DNA of 64,000 nt, taken from the NCBI GenBank assembly GCA_036426205.1, contig CM071568.1, positions 49,383,045-49,447,044 of the forward strand. Reading direction: 5' to 3'. The translations under genes and the position numbers were made by a program. The notes beneath the pieces were generated by a model that saw only the letters and a list, made by a program, of their open reading frames with translations, made no database searches and was not told the origin of the DNA. This document shows positions 42,774 through 53,953 of this stretch, piece after piece. This stretch comes from Ascaphus truei (lineage: Eukaryota > Chordata > Amphibia > Anura > Ascaphidae). How positions within the stretch are numbered: position 1 is the first letter of the stretch; the number at the start of each line of letters is the position of its first letter.

Positions 42774-43394
42774 GGGTATGAGTAACATGAATTGTGTGTG
42801 TGTGTTTATGCATATGTATGTGTGTAGATATCTATCTATCACATGCGGTACAAGAGCCAGTCCTGACTCTGGCCATAAGATGAACGATCTGAAGGTGGCC
42901 ATACTCAAAGGTAATCTTAGAACATCGAAAGAGAGACGGTTGCATGAATACAAATTTATGCAACTGTTCAGGACACTTAGCGTTGGCCTAAACTGGGATC
43001 GCAGTTTCATGAGTCACTACCCTGACACGAGAACTCTCTTCCTATGAGTGCTAAAGGCCATGTTTATAGAAACTGCGCTATATGAATGCACACACAGCTG
43101 TCTCTTACACATACTAATGTACAATGTAATTCTATCCCTATATACCAATAGGGACCACATAGCATCTACACACTAATAGTAATGCAACACTGTTTGTTTC
43201 TATCATTTTTAATATTATCATTAAAATGTTTTTATATAATGATCATTTCATTACACTTTAGGCATCGAGTGCATCTATTATGGAGTCTTTTCTTTCTTTT
43301 GTTCATTAGTAATGCAACACCCTCTTACATTTCTACACCTACCCACACTATTGGTATACACTCCCACTCCACACACACCCTTTGTAAAGCCCTG

Positions 43395-43395
<1 letters not shown>
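42774..43395. other. rad54b intron sequence, no feature seen
   Basis: Mixed-composition non-coding sequence with a short GT stretch near 42795. No exon or repeat boundary was identified. Confidence 0.35.
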
Positions 43396-43461
<66 letters not shown>

Positions 43462-43480
43462 CACCACAACACAAACACCC
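43396..43480. repeat. (CA)n microsatellite, interrupted
   Basis: AC dinucleotides with a few ACC interruptions, running on into an imperfect ACACCC stretch to about 43495. Confidence 0.95.
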
Positions 43481-43653
43481 ACACACCACACCCACTCCTT
43501 ACATGACAGACTAACAATCAGGGACCAACCATTTAACAACCTTAATCTAAATGCATACCACAGAGGGGAGGGATAGGCTTCAGTCACAGATACATTCCAG
43601 GATGCACTGCTTTTAGTAAACACAATCTCTTGCTTTATCCATTGCAACACCGC

Positions 43654-43687
43654 CGGAAGAAGAGATCTGTATATCTCGAAAGCTCGC
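43654..43687 (+). ncRNA. Hammerhead-like motif, diverged (GAAAGC type)
   Basis: CGGAAGAAG-AGAT-CTGTAT-ATCT-CGAAAGCTCGC: same order (core, hairpin, GAAA) as the other copies but with CGGA for CTGA and GAAAGC for GAAACG. It is followed by AATAAAAGCATTT. Listed as a probable relic of the same structural class. Confidence 0.3.
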
Positions 43688-43689
43688 AC

Positions 43690-45207
43690 AAATAAAAGCA
43701 TTTCGTTAGCTACAGAACGGTATCGTTTATTCGTTTTTGTGTTTTATATATATATATATATATGCACTCCAGGTCTTATGTAAAAATATTGACAGTTTAA
43801 TTCAAAAAGATAAAGCGCACCAGTGGTAAGTATTATAAAAATATATGTGAAATATCACAAGCAGCTTAAAACTTACAATTCTTACAATAACATGGAGCTC
43901 CATAAGGTAGAGTTAGTCCCGTGGTCCGTAGGTGGTATACAGCAGGCTGGAAACATAAATGAAAGCGCAGGACCACTCATAGTATAGTAAATATATAAAA
44001 TATATTGGTATAAAAAATGGTAAGATATGCACGTACAAAAATTTAGATAATATAAACATGTTAGGTATAGTAACCCAGATTTCGGGTACTTCATGAATGG
44101 AAATCCCTCCACAGAAGGCAATTTCAGCCTCGCGAGCCTCCGACTTGTATCTGAACGTCCAGCCTGTCACAGGCGTCCCTCTAGGGCTCCGCAGCGATGA
44201 TACTGTACTTGGCTGAAGACGTGTCCTCTCTCTCATCCAGCTTCGTAACCTGGAACCCAGTACTATGTGGTCTGCAGGAGTCCCCTCACATGGGCGTCTC
44301 TCTTGAAGTCGCTCATAGCGGTCCTCCCTTCTTCAGTTGGCTCCTTCACTCACTCCCGCTCAGACCGGCATATACAGCAGGCACCAGCCCCCGGACCGTT
44401 TTTCGAGATACACAGTTTCCAGGAGCGTCTATGCGTAATGACATGGTAACAAGCAGTGACTGAACCGCATTGTGTCTTGCACGTAAACATGCTTCATCGC
44501 GTGTGAAACACTTTTTTGGAGATCCGGCTGGATTTCACAGCGGGCGAACGGAGTACCCGCTCAAGACTTAAGCTGGAAGGGGATATTTTCTGACACTTTT
44601 GGATATTCATAAAGAGTTATATGATTTGGTCTCTTTGTCCCTCTGTCTGTCTCTCACATTTTTGGTATAAAATAGGCACCACTGTTGTTCATCTACTTGT
44701 GCAGGACGGAGGTCATTCCAAGCAATACCTATGTACAACCCATAACCTATGCAGCATAGTACACACAAATTTTTTTCTGTGCGATAGGTACAGCTGGTCT
44801 TACAGGAGCCAAAAACCATGTAGTGTACCAAATAGGTACCGTTGGATGGTATGATATCTTTCTGTATTATAAAAACAAACTAACTTTTTTCAGTCTGATG
44901 TCATTATGTAAAGACAAAAGAAACAGCGCAAAAAACCTCATAGTGTAGTATATAAAATTATATTGTGGTAAAACAGTGAGTATTGCACGTAGATCAATTT
45001 AATAGTTACTAGCAGTACATGTTTTGGACATGTTACAGTCAGCCAACAGATGGTGGGTAAGGATCACTGGATAAGTCCCCTTCTCCTCTCACGTCTCGCT
45101 TGTGATGTCACTCAGGACGCCATAATGCAGGGCAGCAGCCCTTCAGCATGGATATAGCAGCCCGATTGGAGTACAGCTGTCTCCCGACGTGTTAGCTGTG
45201 GTGGTTT
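43690..45207. other. Repeat-like intron sequence, no gene recognised
   Basis: Contains an (AT)n tract (43747-43763). Two stretches (about 43795-43910 and 44885-45000) share a style with sequence next to hammerhead-like motifs elsewhere (AGCGC...GGTAA...TATAAAA...). Bases 44110-44600 are more GC-rich. None of the short frames shows a domain. Confidence 0.35.
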
Positions 45208-45508
45208 GCGGTGGAAGCAGGCTCTCAGTCCCTGGCTTCAAGCGTGTGTCTGCATGTGTGGCATCTACTTGCAGCGCGCCTCGGGTGATGTCATCCAGCG
45301 GCGCCGATCACTCTGCCAGCCACAGAAGCTTGGATAGCATAGATTGCAGTAACGGAGATAGAAGCAGGCTCTCAGTCCCTGGCTTCAGGCGTGTGTCTGC
45401 ACGTGTGGCGTCTACTTGCAGCGCGCCTCGGGTGACGTCATCCAGCGGCGCCGATCACTCTGCCGACCACGGAAGCTTGGATAGCATAGATTACAGTAGC
45501 GGAGATGG
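45208..45508. repeat. Two-copy tandem repeat, 150-bp unit
   Basis: The unit beginning GAAGCAGGCTCTCAGTCCCT at 45212 is repeated from 45362, with about 10 substitutions over 150 bp (e.g. CAGCGGCGCCGATCACTCTG in both). It lies upstream of the minus-strand hammerhead-like motif. Confidence 0.85.
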
Positions 45509-45570
45509 GACCAAGTGACAGAAATAGGGTAATAACACACTGTAGGTAGTGTCAGAATGCGCCCTCTTAT

Positions 45571-45605
45571 CCAACGCGTTTCGTACCCCAAAGGTACTTC
45601 GTCAG
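45571..45605 (-). ncRNA. Hammerhead-like motif, copy 3
   Basis: Minus strand: CTGACGA-A-GTACC-TTTG-GGTAC-GAAACGCGTT-GG. The core, a 5-bp stem II, GAAA, minimal stem III (ACGCGT) and GTT triplet are all present. Stem I is weak (only the first pair is clear). Confidence 0.45.
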
Positions 45606-46204
45606 GTTTCAGCACAGGGACTTCAGCACAGGAACAAACTCCACTTGAAGGAAGCAGGAACCAGAAGCCACAGTGCTGGGAATCCAACGCTTCAGCACGG
45701 GAAGGCAGGAAAAGTTCAGAGAAGCCGAATTCCGCGTGGCAGGGTTTCTGGAAGGAGGAAACAGGAACAGAGAAGGGCAAAGACCGCAGGAACCGGGGGT
45801 GCAGACACGCCACAGGAAACACTGGGGGAACCAGCGTAGCCGCTTCAGCCACGGCGAAGGCGAAGTCTGCCAGGAACAAGGAAAGCAGCACCGGGGCTAC
45901 TAAGCAAGAAGGCCTTGGGAAGCAGGGGACTAGGAGCAGGAGACAAGGAGCAGGAGACAAGGCACAAGGAGGCCTAGCAGGCCAAACAGAGAGTCTGACA
46001 AGCACAGTTACTTGCAACTGGTATTGCAAAGTCTATGTCCTGAGGGCGGGGCAGCATCTAAATAGCACAGGAGGCAAATCAGGCCAGAGCTGCACAGGAG
46101 GCAGCAAGAGGCAGGTGATTGCAGAAGCAGGGAAAAGTTTGTCTGGAACCTGCCAAGCTCCTGAAGAATGGGTTCCAGCCAAACCCAGGAGCGGATTCCT
46201 CACT
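45606..46204. other. Purine-rich sequence of LTR-leader type, no gene
   Basis: GCAGGAA/AGCAGG-rich sequence. The 225-residue plus-strand open frame has low complexity (S, G, K, Q) and no domain, and is best read as non-coding. Confidence 0.35.
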
Positions 46205-46636
46205 CACACAATGTCATCGGCAAATTGTAGGTGAGTCCATTATTCACGTTGATTTTAATTACTTTTTCTTCCTAAACTAATGCCTTGAACAGTTCAAATG
46301 TTACTGTGAAAAGCTTTGGTGACCCGGTGTCTCCCTGTTGCACTCCTTGCGGATCCTTATCTTGCTTGTATCTTCATGTAATCTAGTGCTTGATGTTGCA
46401 TTTTCGGAAATGTTCATTATAATATCAATGTGCGTTTCTTCAAAACTGTCTTTTTAATGCATTTAGAACCGCTGAGGTGTAGACAGAATCAAATGCTTTG
46501 TCATGTACGAATCCTGAGTGGTAGATCGTATTCATTAATTCGCTAAATGCCTTCTTGTACAACTTGGATGTGGTCCATTGTGTTGTATCCACTGCAAAAT
46601 CCTGCTTGTTCTCTAGGCTGGCAAAGTCTAGGTATA

Positions 46637-47020
46637 AAAACACAACAAACTGGACGGCGCTCCCTGATTAGGTGATGCTATAGTACCTTGTGGTGAAAGA
46701 GTGAAAATATCAACAGTATAGGTAATATGCAAAACAATGGATTATTCAAAACCGTGAATGATAAAAACCAAAAACATAAATTAATAAATAGTGGATCAGG
46801 AGACCACTCAACCTCATACAATGAAAGGCCAATTTCTTCCAGGAACGTGGATACACAGGGGGTGAGGGAGTGTGTCACCGACAGGTACAGTCATAAGCAG
46901 CCAATTCTGGTTGTAGTCAACAGCAGCGTAGCCAGGCTTGGTAGATAGGGCAGAATCTGATGAAGCAAGTGATTGTTCATCTTGCGAAACGCGTTGAGTG
47001 GAAGAGAGGAGGAGGAACTC
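46637..47020 (+). mobile_element. Small insertion in RTE carrying a hammerhead-like motif
   Basis: Sequence unrelated to the flanking LINE, beginning near AAAACACAACAAACTGGACG and ending soon after a CGCGTTGAGTGG block. RTE homology stops on one side and resumes on the other. The hammerhead-like motif lies at its 3' end, as in the other carriers. No protein-coding sequence. Confidence 0.5.
46957..46996 (+). ncRNA. Hammerhead-like motif, copy 4
   Basis: CTGATGA-A-GCAAG...CTTGC-GAAACGCGTT-G. The core CTGATGA is perfect. Stem II is GCAAG/CTTGC extended by TGA/TCA across a bulge. Stem III is the minimal ACGCGT and the cleavage triplet is GTT. Stem I pairing is poor. Confidence 0.5.
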
Positions 47021-48010
47021 TGTGACATTTGCTTAATTTGTTTCCTCAGTAATTGCTTTGTCATCAGATATTTTCTTATCCTGTTTTTTTGTTGGCTATT
47101 CCTCCATTTTATTTTCTGCGCTTTCAACTACAATCTTCGTTAGTTCTTCTTAATTGTTTGCTAAAGTGTTCCCATACATTTCAAGCAAGCTGAAACTATT
47201 TTTCAGTTCCAGTTGAAATTCCCTGCTGTTCTTGAGGTTCTTCATGTTGATTTGTTTTGATCTTCTTTTTAATCCATTTCATTCTTTCCATCTTCACATT
47301 CAGATTTAATTTGCTGCAAACCAATTGGTGATCACTCCTTGTGTCAAACAATTAAGGATTGGGCAGTCTTCAATCATGTGTTTCTTGTTGGGTAGGATAT
47401 AGTCCATGTCATTCTTGATTCTATTGGGTCAATTCCATGTCCACTTTCTATGTGGATTCTTGAAGAATGAATTCATGATGTAGAAGTTTTCACATTCTGC
47501 CCTCTATACCAATTTGTCTCCATATGAATTCCTGTTACCTTAGCCATACTTACCAACTGATGCTTGTCTTTCTGATGGGAACCAATCTTTGCATTGAAAT
47601 GTCCCCTAACGATCTTGAGACGATCATTTCATTTGTTTTGTGGTTGATTTCATGGTACAAGTCTTCCACTTCATTGTCTGTATGACTTGTTGTTGAGGCA
47701 TACACTTGGATTATTTGAAACCTGTATCTCTTTGTCAACTGGACGACAATTCTGGCTGCTCCTTCCGATGACCTTTCATAATCCACTATGTTGTTTCTCC
47801 ATATTTTGTTAATAATGAAACCTCCCTTGATTTTTCTATTTTCTGTACCTCTGGGATGGACCAAGTGTCTGCTTTTCAGCTCAATGAGGCCTTCATCTTT
47901 TCAACAATATCCCATGTAATCCTTTTAAATTAGTCTTCTAGTTCTTGCAGTGCTGCTTCGCTGGAGAGAGTCCGTCAGTTGTAGGTAACCATATTTAGGT
48001 TTGAATGACA

Positions 48011-48874
48011 GCTTTTGTTTAATCCCGGAGGATTCTTGGCACGCTCTACCTTTTTTATACCTATCTTCCTGACCGCTGTCAAGCGTTGAGGACCATTGAT
48101 GAACACATGAAATAGGTTTTACATAGATGAGCCATAGGCATACCTCTAACGTGTTCCACAAAGTCTCCACCCTTGTGTCATGACAACATAACGTGATACG
48201 TAAATTGCCACCCCCGTGAATTCATTAATGTTGGTTAACACTTAGTATAATATCTTATTGTGTCCATTAGAAACATTGCACAATGCACAATACAATAATC
48301 TATGCATAAGAAAAGAGACCAAATCCTGTCTACTACTTAATATTTTAATAGTATACATATAAATATACAGAAAAATATTGTATCATATAAACATAGTTAC
48401 TCTTTCGACATAAATAATAATTATTATATAAACTGCATCCCAGCCGGACTAGTTTGCAAAAATATAGTAAAGATGAGTAGTACTAAAATTATCTTAATGT
48501 AGAGAAGATTAAATGTCATGTACATCTTAAAACAAAAATTGAAAATTAAAGTCTACAAAACTAACAAAGATTTAAAGGAACAGCAAAAACAGACCATATA
48601 AGGTTAAATCCTGCCAAATTGTAACATAAACACTATCATACTGAGCTAAACCAAAATATCATTCTATACCCTGCTCGAAACAATACAAAAATAGTAAAGA
48701 AAAATAAATACTTCCAAAAAGGAATAGTAAAGATAATAATCTTAAGGTAAAAGGTAAAAAATATGAATACATGAAATATAAGCACAAAATGCCCAAGCAG
48801 CATTGTGGTAACTAAAAGCCAGAAAGTGAAAGTAAGCAAACTTCACAGCCACATATATTCAGAGTAACAGTTGC
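48011..48874. other. AT-rich intron sequence, no feature seen
   Basis: Strongly AT-rich, long A-runs, no coding signal. It may include the 3' flank of the Penelope-like element on the minus strand. Confidence 0.35.
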
Positions 48875-49690
48875 CAAACGTGATCTTCTTTTTAGGCCAT
48901 CATCAGCCCCTTGCCGGTCCAGACCTCACATTTTATGTAGGCCTAGGGAGGACTTGACAACCCATAATTCGGGTCTCTTGGTAACAAGTTAAAGAGAAAA
49001 ACACCACTAGCAAGGTCAGAAGCTAAATGTTTCAAATCCACCTGTTAAATAAAGAAATACAAAATAATACAAAAATCAAAAGGAAAATCAGTCGGAAAAA
49101 GAAAAAAACACGAGCATATAATTCTTTTATCTAACCCCTCCCCCCCAGGATAATAACAGATTGACATTCAAACGCTTTGGATGTAAAGTATCTAACATAG
49201 AGATCCTAAAAGCCTCATCTAAGAAGCATCAAAGATTAATTTCCTCCTCGTGATAGCTTTTTGATACAGTAAATTGGCATACATCTCCGAGTAGACAACG
49301 AATGTCCCATATTTGCAAAATGTCTCGCAACCGTTTGATCTAAGTTTTGCCCTAATAGTGGAATGATGGAGGGCTAACCATTCTTATTACCTGCCTGTTG
49401 GTTTTCCCCATATAAATCAAACTGCATGGGCACTTGATAATGTAAACAATGTGTGGAACTGCAGGAGAGCGGATGCTTGGTTTTGTACTTCTGACTGTTG
49501 TGTGGATGAAAAAAAAACCTTTCACCTGCAATTAAACTACTGCAAGTAATACCTCCTGTGCATTTGTATACTCCATTTTTTTTTATTTTGAGGAGTATTT
49601 CTTCCCCAGATCATTGGAAGTGAATATATCTTTTAAATTGCATGCTTTTTGATAGACAAAGTAGAATATGATACCTTAGTTTTCAGATTT
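48875..49690 (-). mobile_element. Penelope-like element, C-terminal GIY-YIG endonuclease and 3' end
   Basis: Minus-strand reading in shifting frames: GVYKCTGGITCSSLIAGERF, then VPHIVYIIKCPCSLIYMGKT (the GIY-YIG core, here IYM), VARHFANMGHSLSTRR and RISMLDTLHPKRLNVNL. These are consecutive conserved blocks of the Penelope endonuclease. Several frameshifts and a stop make it dead. The reverse transcriptase part is absent. Downstream at 48906-48875 (minus) lies a decayed CTGATGA-hairpin-ACGTTTGG motif, matching the hammerhead-like motifs elsewhere. Hammerhead motifs are known in Penelope-like elements. Confidence 0.75.
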
Positions 49691-49844
49691 GGATTAGTGT
49701 GTAACCCCTGCTTATTATCACCCTTGGTTGGGTTGGGTAGTGAACAGTGAGCACTAGGCCTGGCTCATGGTTTTTTCATGTTCCTGTGCAGGACAGACCC
49801 ACTGAGGTCATTTTCCCTCCAGCAGAGGTTAATGAGAATTTTCA

Positions 49845-50035
49845 CAGGTAGTGTTAGGACCTGCATACTGGTCATGCCATGAAGTGGCTGCAGGCTTATG
49901 CTTTGGCCAAAGGGTTTAAATAAATGACCCTTATTCATGAGAATACTAACATTTGAAGTATTTAACTATGTATTTTGTCACATTGGATGTAGCATTGGGT
50001 ATTTTTGTCTTTTGTTATATACTAACAGAATAAAG
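49845..50035. repeat. Dispersed repeat, relative of 32598-32965
   Basis: Shares GTGTTAGGACCTGCA, GGCCAAAGGGTTTAA and CATTGGATGTAGC with the copy at 32.6-33.0 kb. Confidence 0.65.
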
Positions 50036-50281
50036 TTGGATATTTTAATATTTTTCAAAAATGCTGGTCCCGTGCAGTAATTTTGATACAGCTGTGCAGT
50101 TGAAAAAAGAAGCGCAAACAGAATGTCACCAAAAAATAAAATACAATGAATGAATGTCACTCAAAAAAAGTTTCTAGAAACTGTGTGAATAGATGAATGT
50201 GAAGTAATTAAGCGCAATTGAGTGAATAAAAAAGTTGATACCAATCGAAACCAATAAGTGCAGTGCTAATAAGTGAATAGA

Positions 50282-51127
50282 TGTAAGGAATCGGGGAACA
50301 CGTCCTCTGCGACGTGTTCCCTCCTTACCTGTCGTCACACAGTCCACCACTCTGGCACCAGCGCGGGCGCGCAACCCCGCTCTGCTTACAGAGCGCGCGT
50401 GCACGCACAGCTCTTCTAGAGTGCCACTGAGCTTAGCTCCGCCCGCTTGGACGCGGCGCGCACACGTGACGTCGTGCACCGCTCCCCAGCTGCGTGGCAA
50501 GTATTCTCCCAGCCCACTTGTCTCCTGCAGCCAATCCTTGTCTCCGCGGAGGCCGCGCCTCCGCTCTGCCTCCCATGCTATTGGTTCCTGTGTGCTACTT
50601 ATACCCTGCAGTTCCCTTCCTGCTTTGCTGAGCATAACCAGTTGTAGCCTTGTGCTTCCACGTCTGTTGTGCCTTGCTCCTTGTCCTTTGTTTCTGCAGT
50701 TAACCCTACCGACGTGTACCGACCCAGCTGTGGATACTGACCCCGGCTTACCCTCGACTCTGCTGACCTCCCCAACCCCGACCACAGCTATACGGACTTC
50801 CATTACTCTGACCTCCCCAACCCCAGACTACGGCTATACGGACTTCCATTATTCTGACCTCCCCAACCCCAGACTACGGCTATACGGACTTCCATTATTC
50901 TGACCTCTCCAACCCCAGACTACGGCTATATGGACTTTGACCATTCTGATCTCTCCATCCCAAGACCTTGGCAAGTATCTGGACTAACCCACTCTCTCCA
51001 ACCCAGACCCGGCTACGTTGACAATCCGCATGCCAGACACGCTTCTGCTGCTGTGGGTGTGTGGTTCAGTACTTTCCCACCTCAGTACCGGGGTCCTGTC
51101 TTGCTCGTGGGCAGCGCAAGCGTTACA
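50282..51127 (+). mobile_element. Solo LTR, family B (846 bp), TSD ataga, with 46-bp VNTR
   Basis: The ends are TGTAAGGAATCGGGG and GCGCAAGCGTTACA. The exact duplication ataga lies at 50277-50281 and 51128-51132. It contains about four tandem copies (50760-50945) of a 46-bp unit with CCCCAGACTACGGCTATACG. It is the same family as the LTR at 21865-22622, in which the unit is present about twice. Confidence 0.9.
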
Positions 51128-51591
51128 ATAGAGCACTCCCATAGGATATTGGTGATGAATGTCTCTACAGTCTCCTCTTCTCCTCAATAAAATGTGTATA
51201 AGAGAAGACCTAGTATAATAAAGTTTTATTACACATGAAAGCAAAGCTGGAAGAAAAAAAGAAGAAAAAAAGTACACTCGCATTCTCCCAGTTCTTTGGC
51301 GCATTGAGTGTCATAGGGGTACACTCATACCACTCCGGCTCGTGCAGGGCTGATATTACAACTTGTTTGCATGATACTCTGCTACATAGTGTGAGAGACA
51401 CTGGCTTCTTACCCTTTGTCATTGTACATTTTGATATAAAACAACTAGATGTGAATCCTACAGTTTCCCTCACCAATTGCATAATAACTTGCAAGTATGT
51501 TTGCGTTTTCTCTTCATATGTTCTGTTTGTCCAATAATTTGCCATCATACGTGTGTGTGTGTCTGTCTGTGTGGCCTGTAAAAGGATAGAG

Positions 51592-51820
51592 GTTGAAAAA
51601 AAGTGGCCTTGTGCAACATATTGGCAGAAAGGTGACTCCATACTTGCACTTTTTTCATTGCATGATAACAAAAAACAGAAGAAAGATGTTTCGTCAAGAG
51701 CCTTTGAAAGAGTATGTGGCTTGAAACCAAATTCTGCTAACACGGAGCAAACCGCACAATCTGAAAACTACACAGACAAGCCTGTGGTAGCAAGTGCCCT
51801 GAAGTTTAGACCCGTAACAG
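51592..51820 (+). CDS. Candidate rad54b exon 3
   Basis: Open block of 76 codons reading VEKKWPCATYWQKGDSILAL ... ALKFRPVTG. It ends at a good donor (CAG/GTAAGG) and can be joined in phase 0 to the rad54b exon at 42318 through an acceptor AGAG. The composition is coding-like, lysine- and serine-rich, and not repeat-derived, in keeping with a variable RAD54B N-terminal region. Against it: the acceptor has a weak pyrimidine tract, and I cannot align the peptide with known RAD54B sequence beyond general character. It could instead be an exon of another gene or a chance frame. Confidence 0.33.
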
Positions 51821-53077
51821 GTAAGGAAACATTGGTGGATTGTGTTTCATAAATATTTGTTTTCTTTGTATAAAAATAATCTCACTCTCGGTTTAGGTAG
51901 GTTGCTCCCCATTTTTATTCTGTAGACAATGCTATCCAAACTACTGTATATATAAACACTTTAGCAAGTGTTTGGGGAGTGTACACTTGCATTTTACTCA
52001 ATACTCTAATCTTATTGCATTCTCTACTCTAATGTTATTGCATTTGTTCAGTAGGTAGAATTGTGGACATTACAGTATGTGGACGTAATTTCTGTCCGAG
52101 AAATTCTCACTGAATCCACCCTTGATCATACAATGTTATCACTGTAGGTACATCAATTCATATGATCCTTGGGCTACTGCTTGCTGTTCTGCTGCTAATT
52201 ATGTAAACATTTCTATTTTTGGAAAATGTGTACCGACAAGCTTCAGCACAAATCACTCCATGGATCCAAAATTGATCCAACAATTTTTTTTACAAAAATG
52301 TCACCTGTAAGTATTTCTAAATAATTTAATTAAATGAGTTGATGAGTCTGATTTCCTACAGGTCCTCCCCTTTGTGTGATTATGGAGTTGGCACATGCAA
52401 AGCCCCTATCCCTTCTCTCTCCTTATGTTTATGGGCCTCCTAACGGGGGTAGAGTTGCTTATGAAAACAATTGATTGACCAGCATTTCCCCATTTAGAAG
52501 TCACAGTGAAAAGACTATTCTTAATTCCAGACAAATCTGGGAATTTAAAAAAAAATAATGTAGGTGTAATCTGCTTCCTTAGATGGAATGAACCTTAAAC
52601 TAGTTGTTTTACTTATTTCTATCCTGTTAATATGCGTCATTTTTTCCATGTATGTTGAATTCAAGCATATTGGCTACTCCTGTATCCCTTTGTATAAATA
52701 ATTAGTCAAACCGTGAACAAAACAATTTACCTCTAGTTTTTAAGACTGACAAACAGTCTTCTCACAGAAGTACGAAAATCAAGTTTGTGAAACCCTTTAA
52801 AGAATTTGTTAGAAAAATTCCTGCCCAAGTTATAAGCACCTCGAGCAGCTGCATTTAACCTATTAAACATGTCTCGGTACGTCGTTCAGTTTTGACACAG
52901 GAGGGGCTGCCCCATACAGTATTATTATATTTGATTAAGGCATACAATTATGTTGTTAAGTTGTTTAAAAAATGTTTATTTTTAAGTTAACAGGCATTGC
53001 ACACGCACGTGTAGAAATGTAGGGCAGGTACTTAAGGTGCAGTTCCAACCTAAATTGCATTTGATTAAAAAATATAT
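51821..53077. other. Intron-like sequence, no supported exon
   Basis: AT-rich. A 159-bp block at 52148-52306 has a good donor (CCT/GTAAGT) and is open in one frame, but the phase does not match the preceding candidate exon. Confidence 0.35.
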
Positions 53078-53180
53078 ATTTATTTATAAAATGTTTTACC
53101 AGAAAGTAATACATTGAGTTACCTCTCGTTTTAAAGTTTTATAACAATACATGGTTATATGTCAACAACATTCTTTATAT
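53078..53180. repeat. Dispersed repeat family S, copy 3
   Basis: Contains TTTTACCAGAAAGTAATACA and GAGTTACCTCTCG, as at 19.9 and 29.5 kb; diverged and shortened. Confidence 0.55.
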
Positions 53181-53489
53181 AGGCATTGCATTGATTGATT
53201 ACACTGTATAATGATTGCGTAATGTATATCCGGCTGTTAAGTATATATGCTTCTGTATCACTAATAACTTGAGACCAAGCCTTTGAGACTTCCTCATTTT
53301 GGTCTCCTTGCATATGCTTGGTAATACTCATCACTCATTTATCCTATTTTGGCCTGGACATTAGATTATTGATTCAGGCAACAACAAAATGAACAGAGGT
53401 TATACATTCAATTTACATGGTCCGTTAGAGATCTGATTATGGGCATATGTAACCGTTACAGATGAGGTTAAAATGGTGTAAGAAGAGGT

Positions 53490-53575
53490 AGGATAGGCCT
53501 GCAATGTGTTGTCAGAAGAGGCTCTACCTCAAGGAGCTTACAATCTATAAGGAAGGGTAAGTTGAAACATAGGTT
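53490..53575. repeat. L2-type 3' UTR fragment
   Basis: AAGGAGCTTACAATCTA and surrounding bases match the 3' region of the L2 copy near 26740 (GAGGAGCTTACAATCTAATT). Short and orphaned. Confidence 0.45.
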
Positions 53576-53790
53576 ACAGGGGATGAGGGCTGGCGAGTTT
53601 TTCAGATTGCAATAGAGCAGCTGTAACATAACCAAACGGCTTACTCCCTGCGGGGCGACGCAGATGTAGGCTGAATGGGTTTCTTTAAGATATTTTTAAC
53701 AAATGAAGAAAACCCGATGGCCTAATTGCAAAAAGGTCAGTAGCAATATTATATAAGCTATACATGTACTGCTTTTGATATGACCTAGTT

Positions 53791-53953
53791 CAGCGGTGGC
53801 CAACTCCAGTCTTCAAGAGCCACCAACAGGTCAGGTTTTAAAGCTATCCCTGCTTTAGCACAGGTGTCTCAGTCTTCACCTGTGCTGAAGCAGGGATATC
53901 CTTAAAACCTGACCTGTTGGTGGCCCTCTAGGGACTGGAATTGGCCACCCCTG
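53791..53953. mobile_element. Palindromic hAT-type MITE (163 bp)
   Basis: Starts CAGCGGTGGCCAACTCCAGT and ends GGAATTGGCCACCCCTG. It is almost fully self-complementary with a short centre near GTCTCAGTCTTCACC. The flanks cctagtt and tctaatt are a degenerate 8-bp duplication. Confidence 0.8.

Larger units (their letters stand above)
46205..48010 (-). mobile_element. RTE-type LINE, broken, with an internal insertion
   Basis: Minus-strand reading: an endonuclease block GGFIINKIWRNNIVDYERSS with AARIVVQLTKRYRFQIIQVY and TTSHTDNEVEDLYHEI (47550-47864), typical of RTE elements. There follows a linker, then the reverse transcriptase block KAFDSVYTSAVLNALKRQ (46440-46500) and LQFADDIV near 46215, where it ends. 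Stops and frameshifts are frequent. A 380-bp unrelated segment (46637-47020) splits it. The element is dead. Confidence 0.8.

Noticed and set aside
45557..46234. 225-residue plus-strand frame
   Set aside because: Ser/Gly/Lys/Gln-rich, domain-free, and the same region is open in other frames; more likely LTR leader-type DNA.
51210..51743. Minus-strand 177-residue frame
   Set aside because: Crosses unrelated sequence opposite the candidate exon; no domain, with a poly-Ser/Phe run from a purine tract.
52148..52306. 159-bp open block with a good GTAAGT donor
   Set aside because: Its open frame requires phase 2 at entry, while the preceding candidate exon ends in phase 1; the matching frames contain stops.
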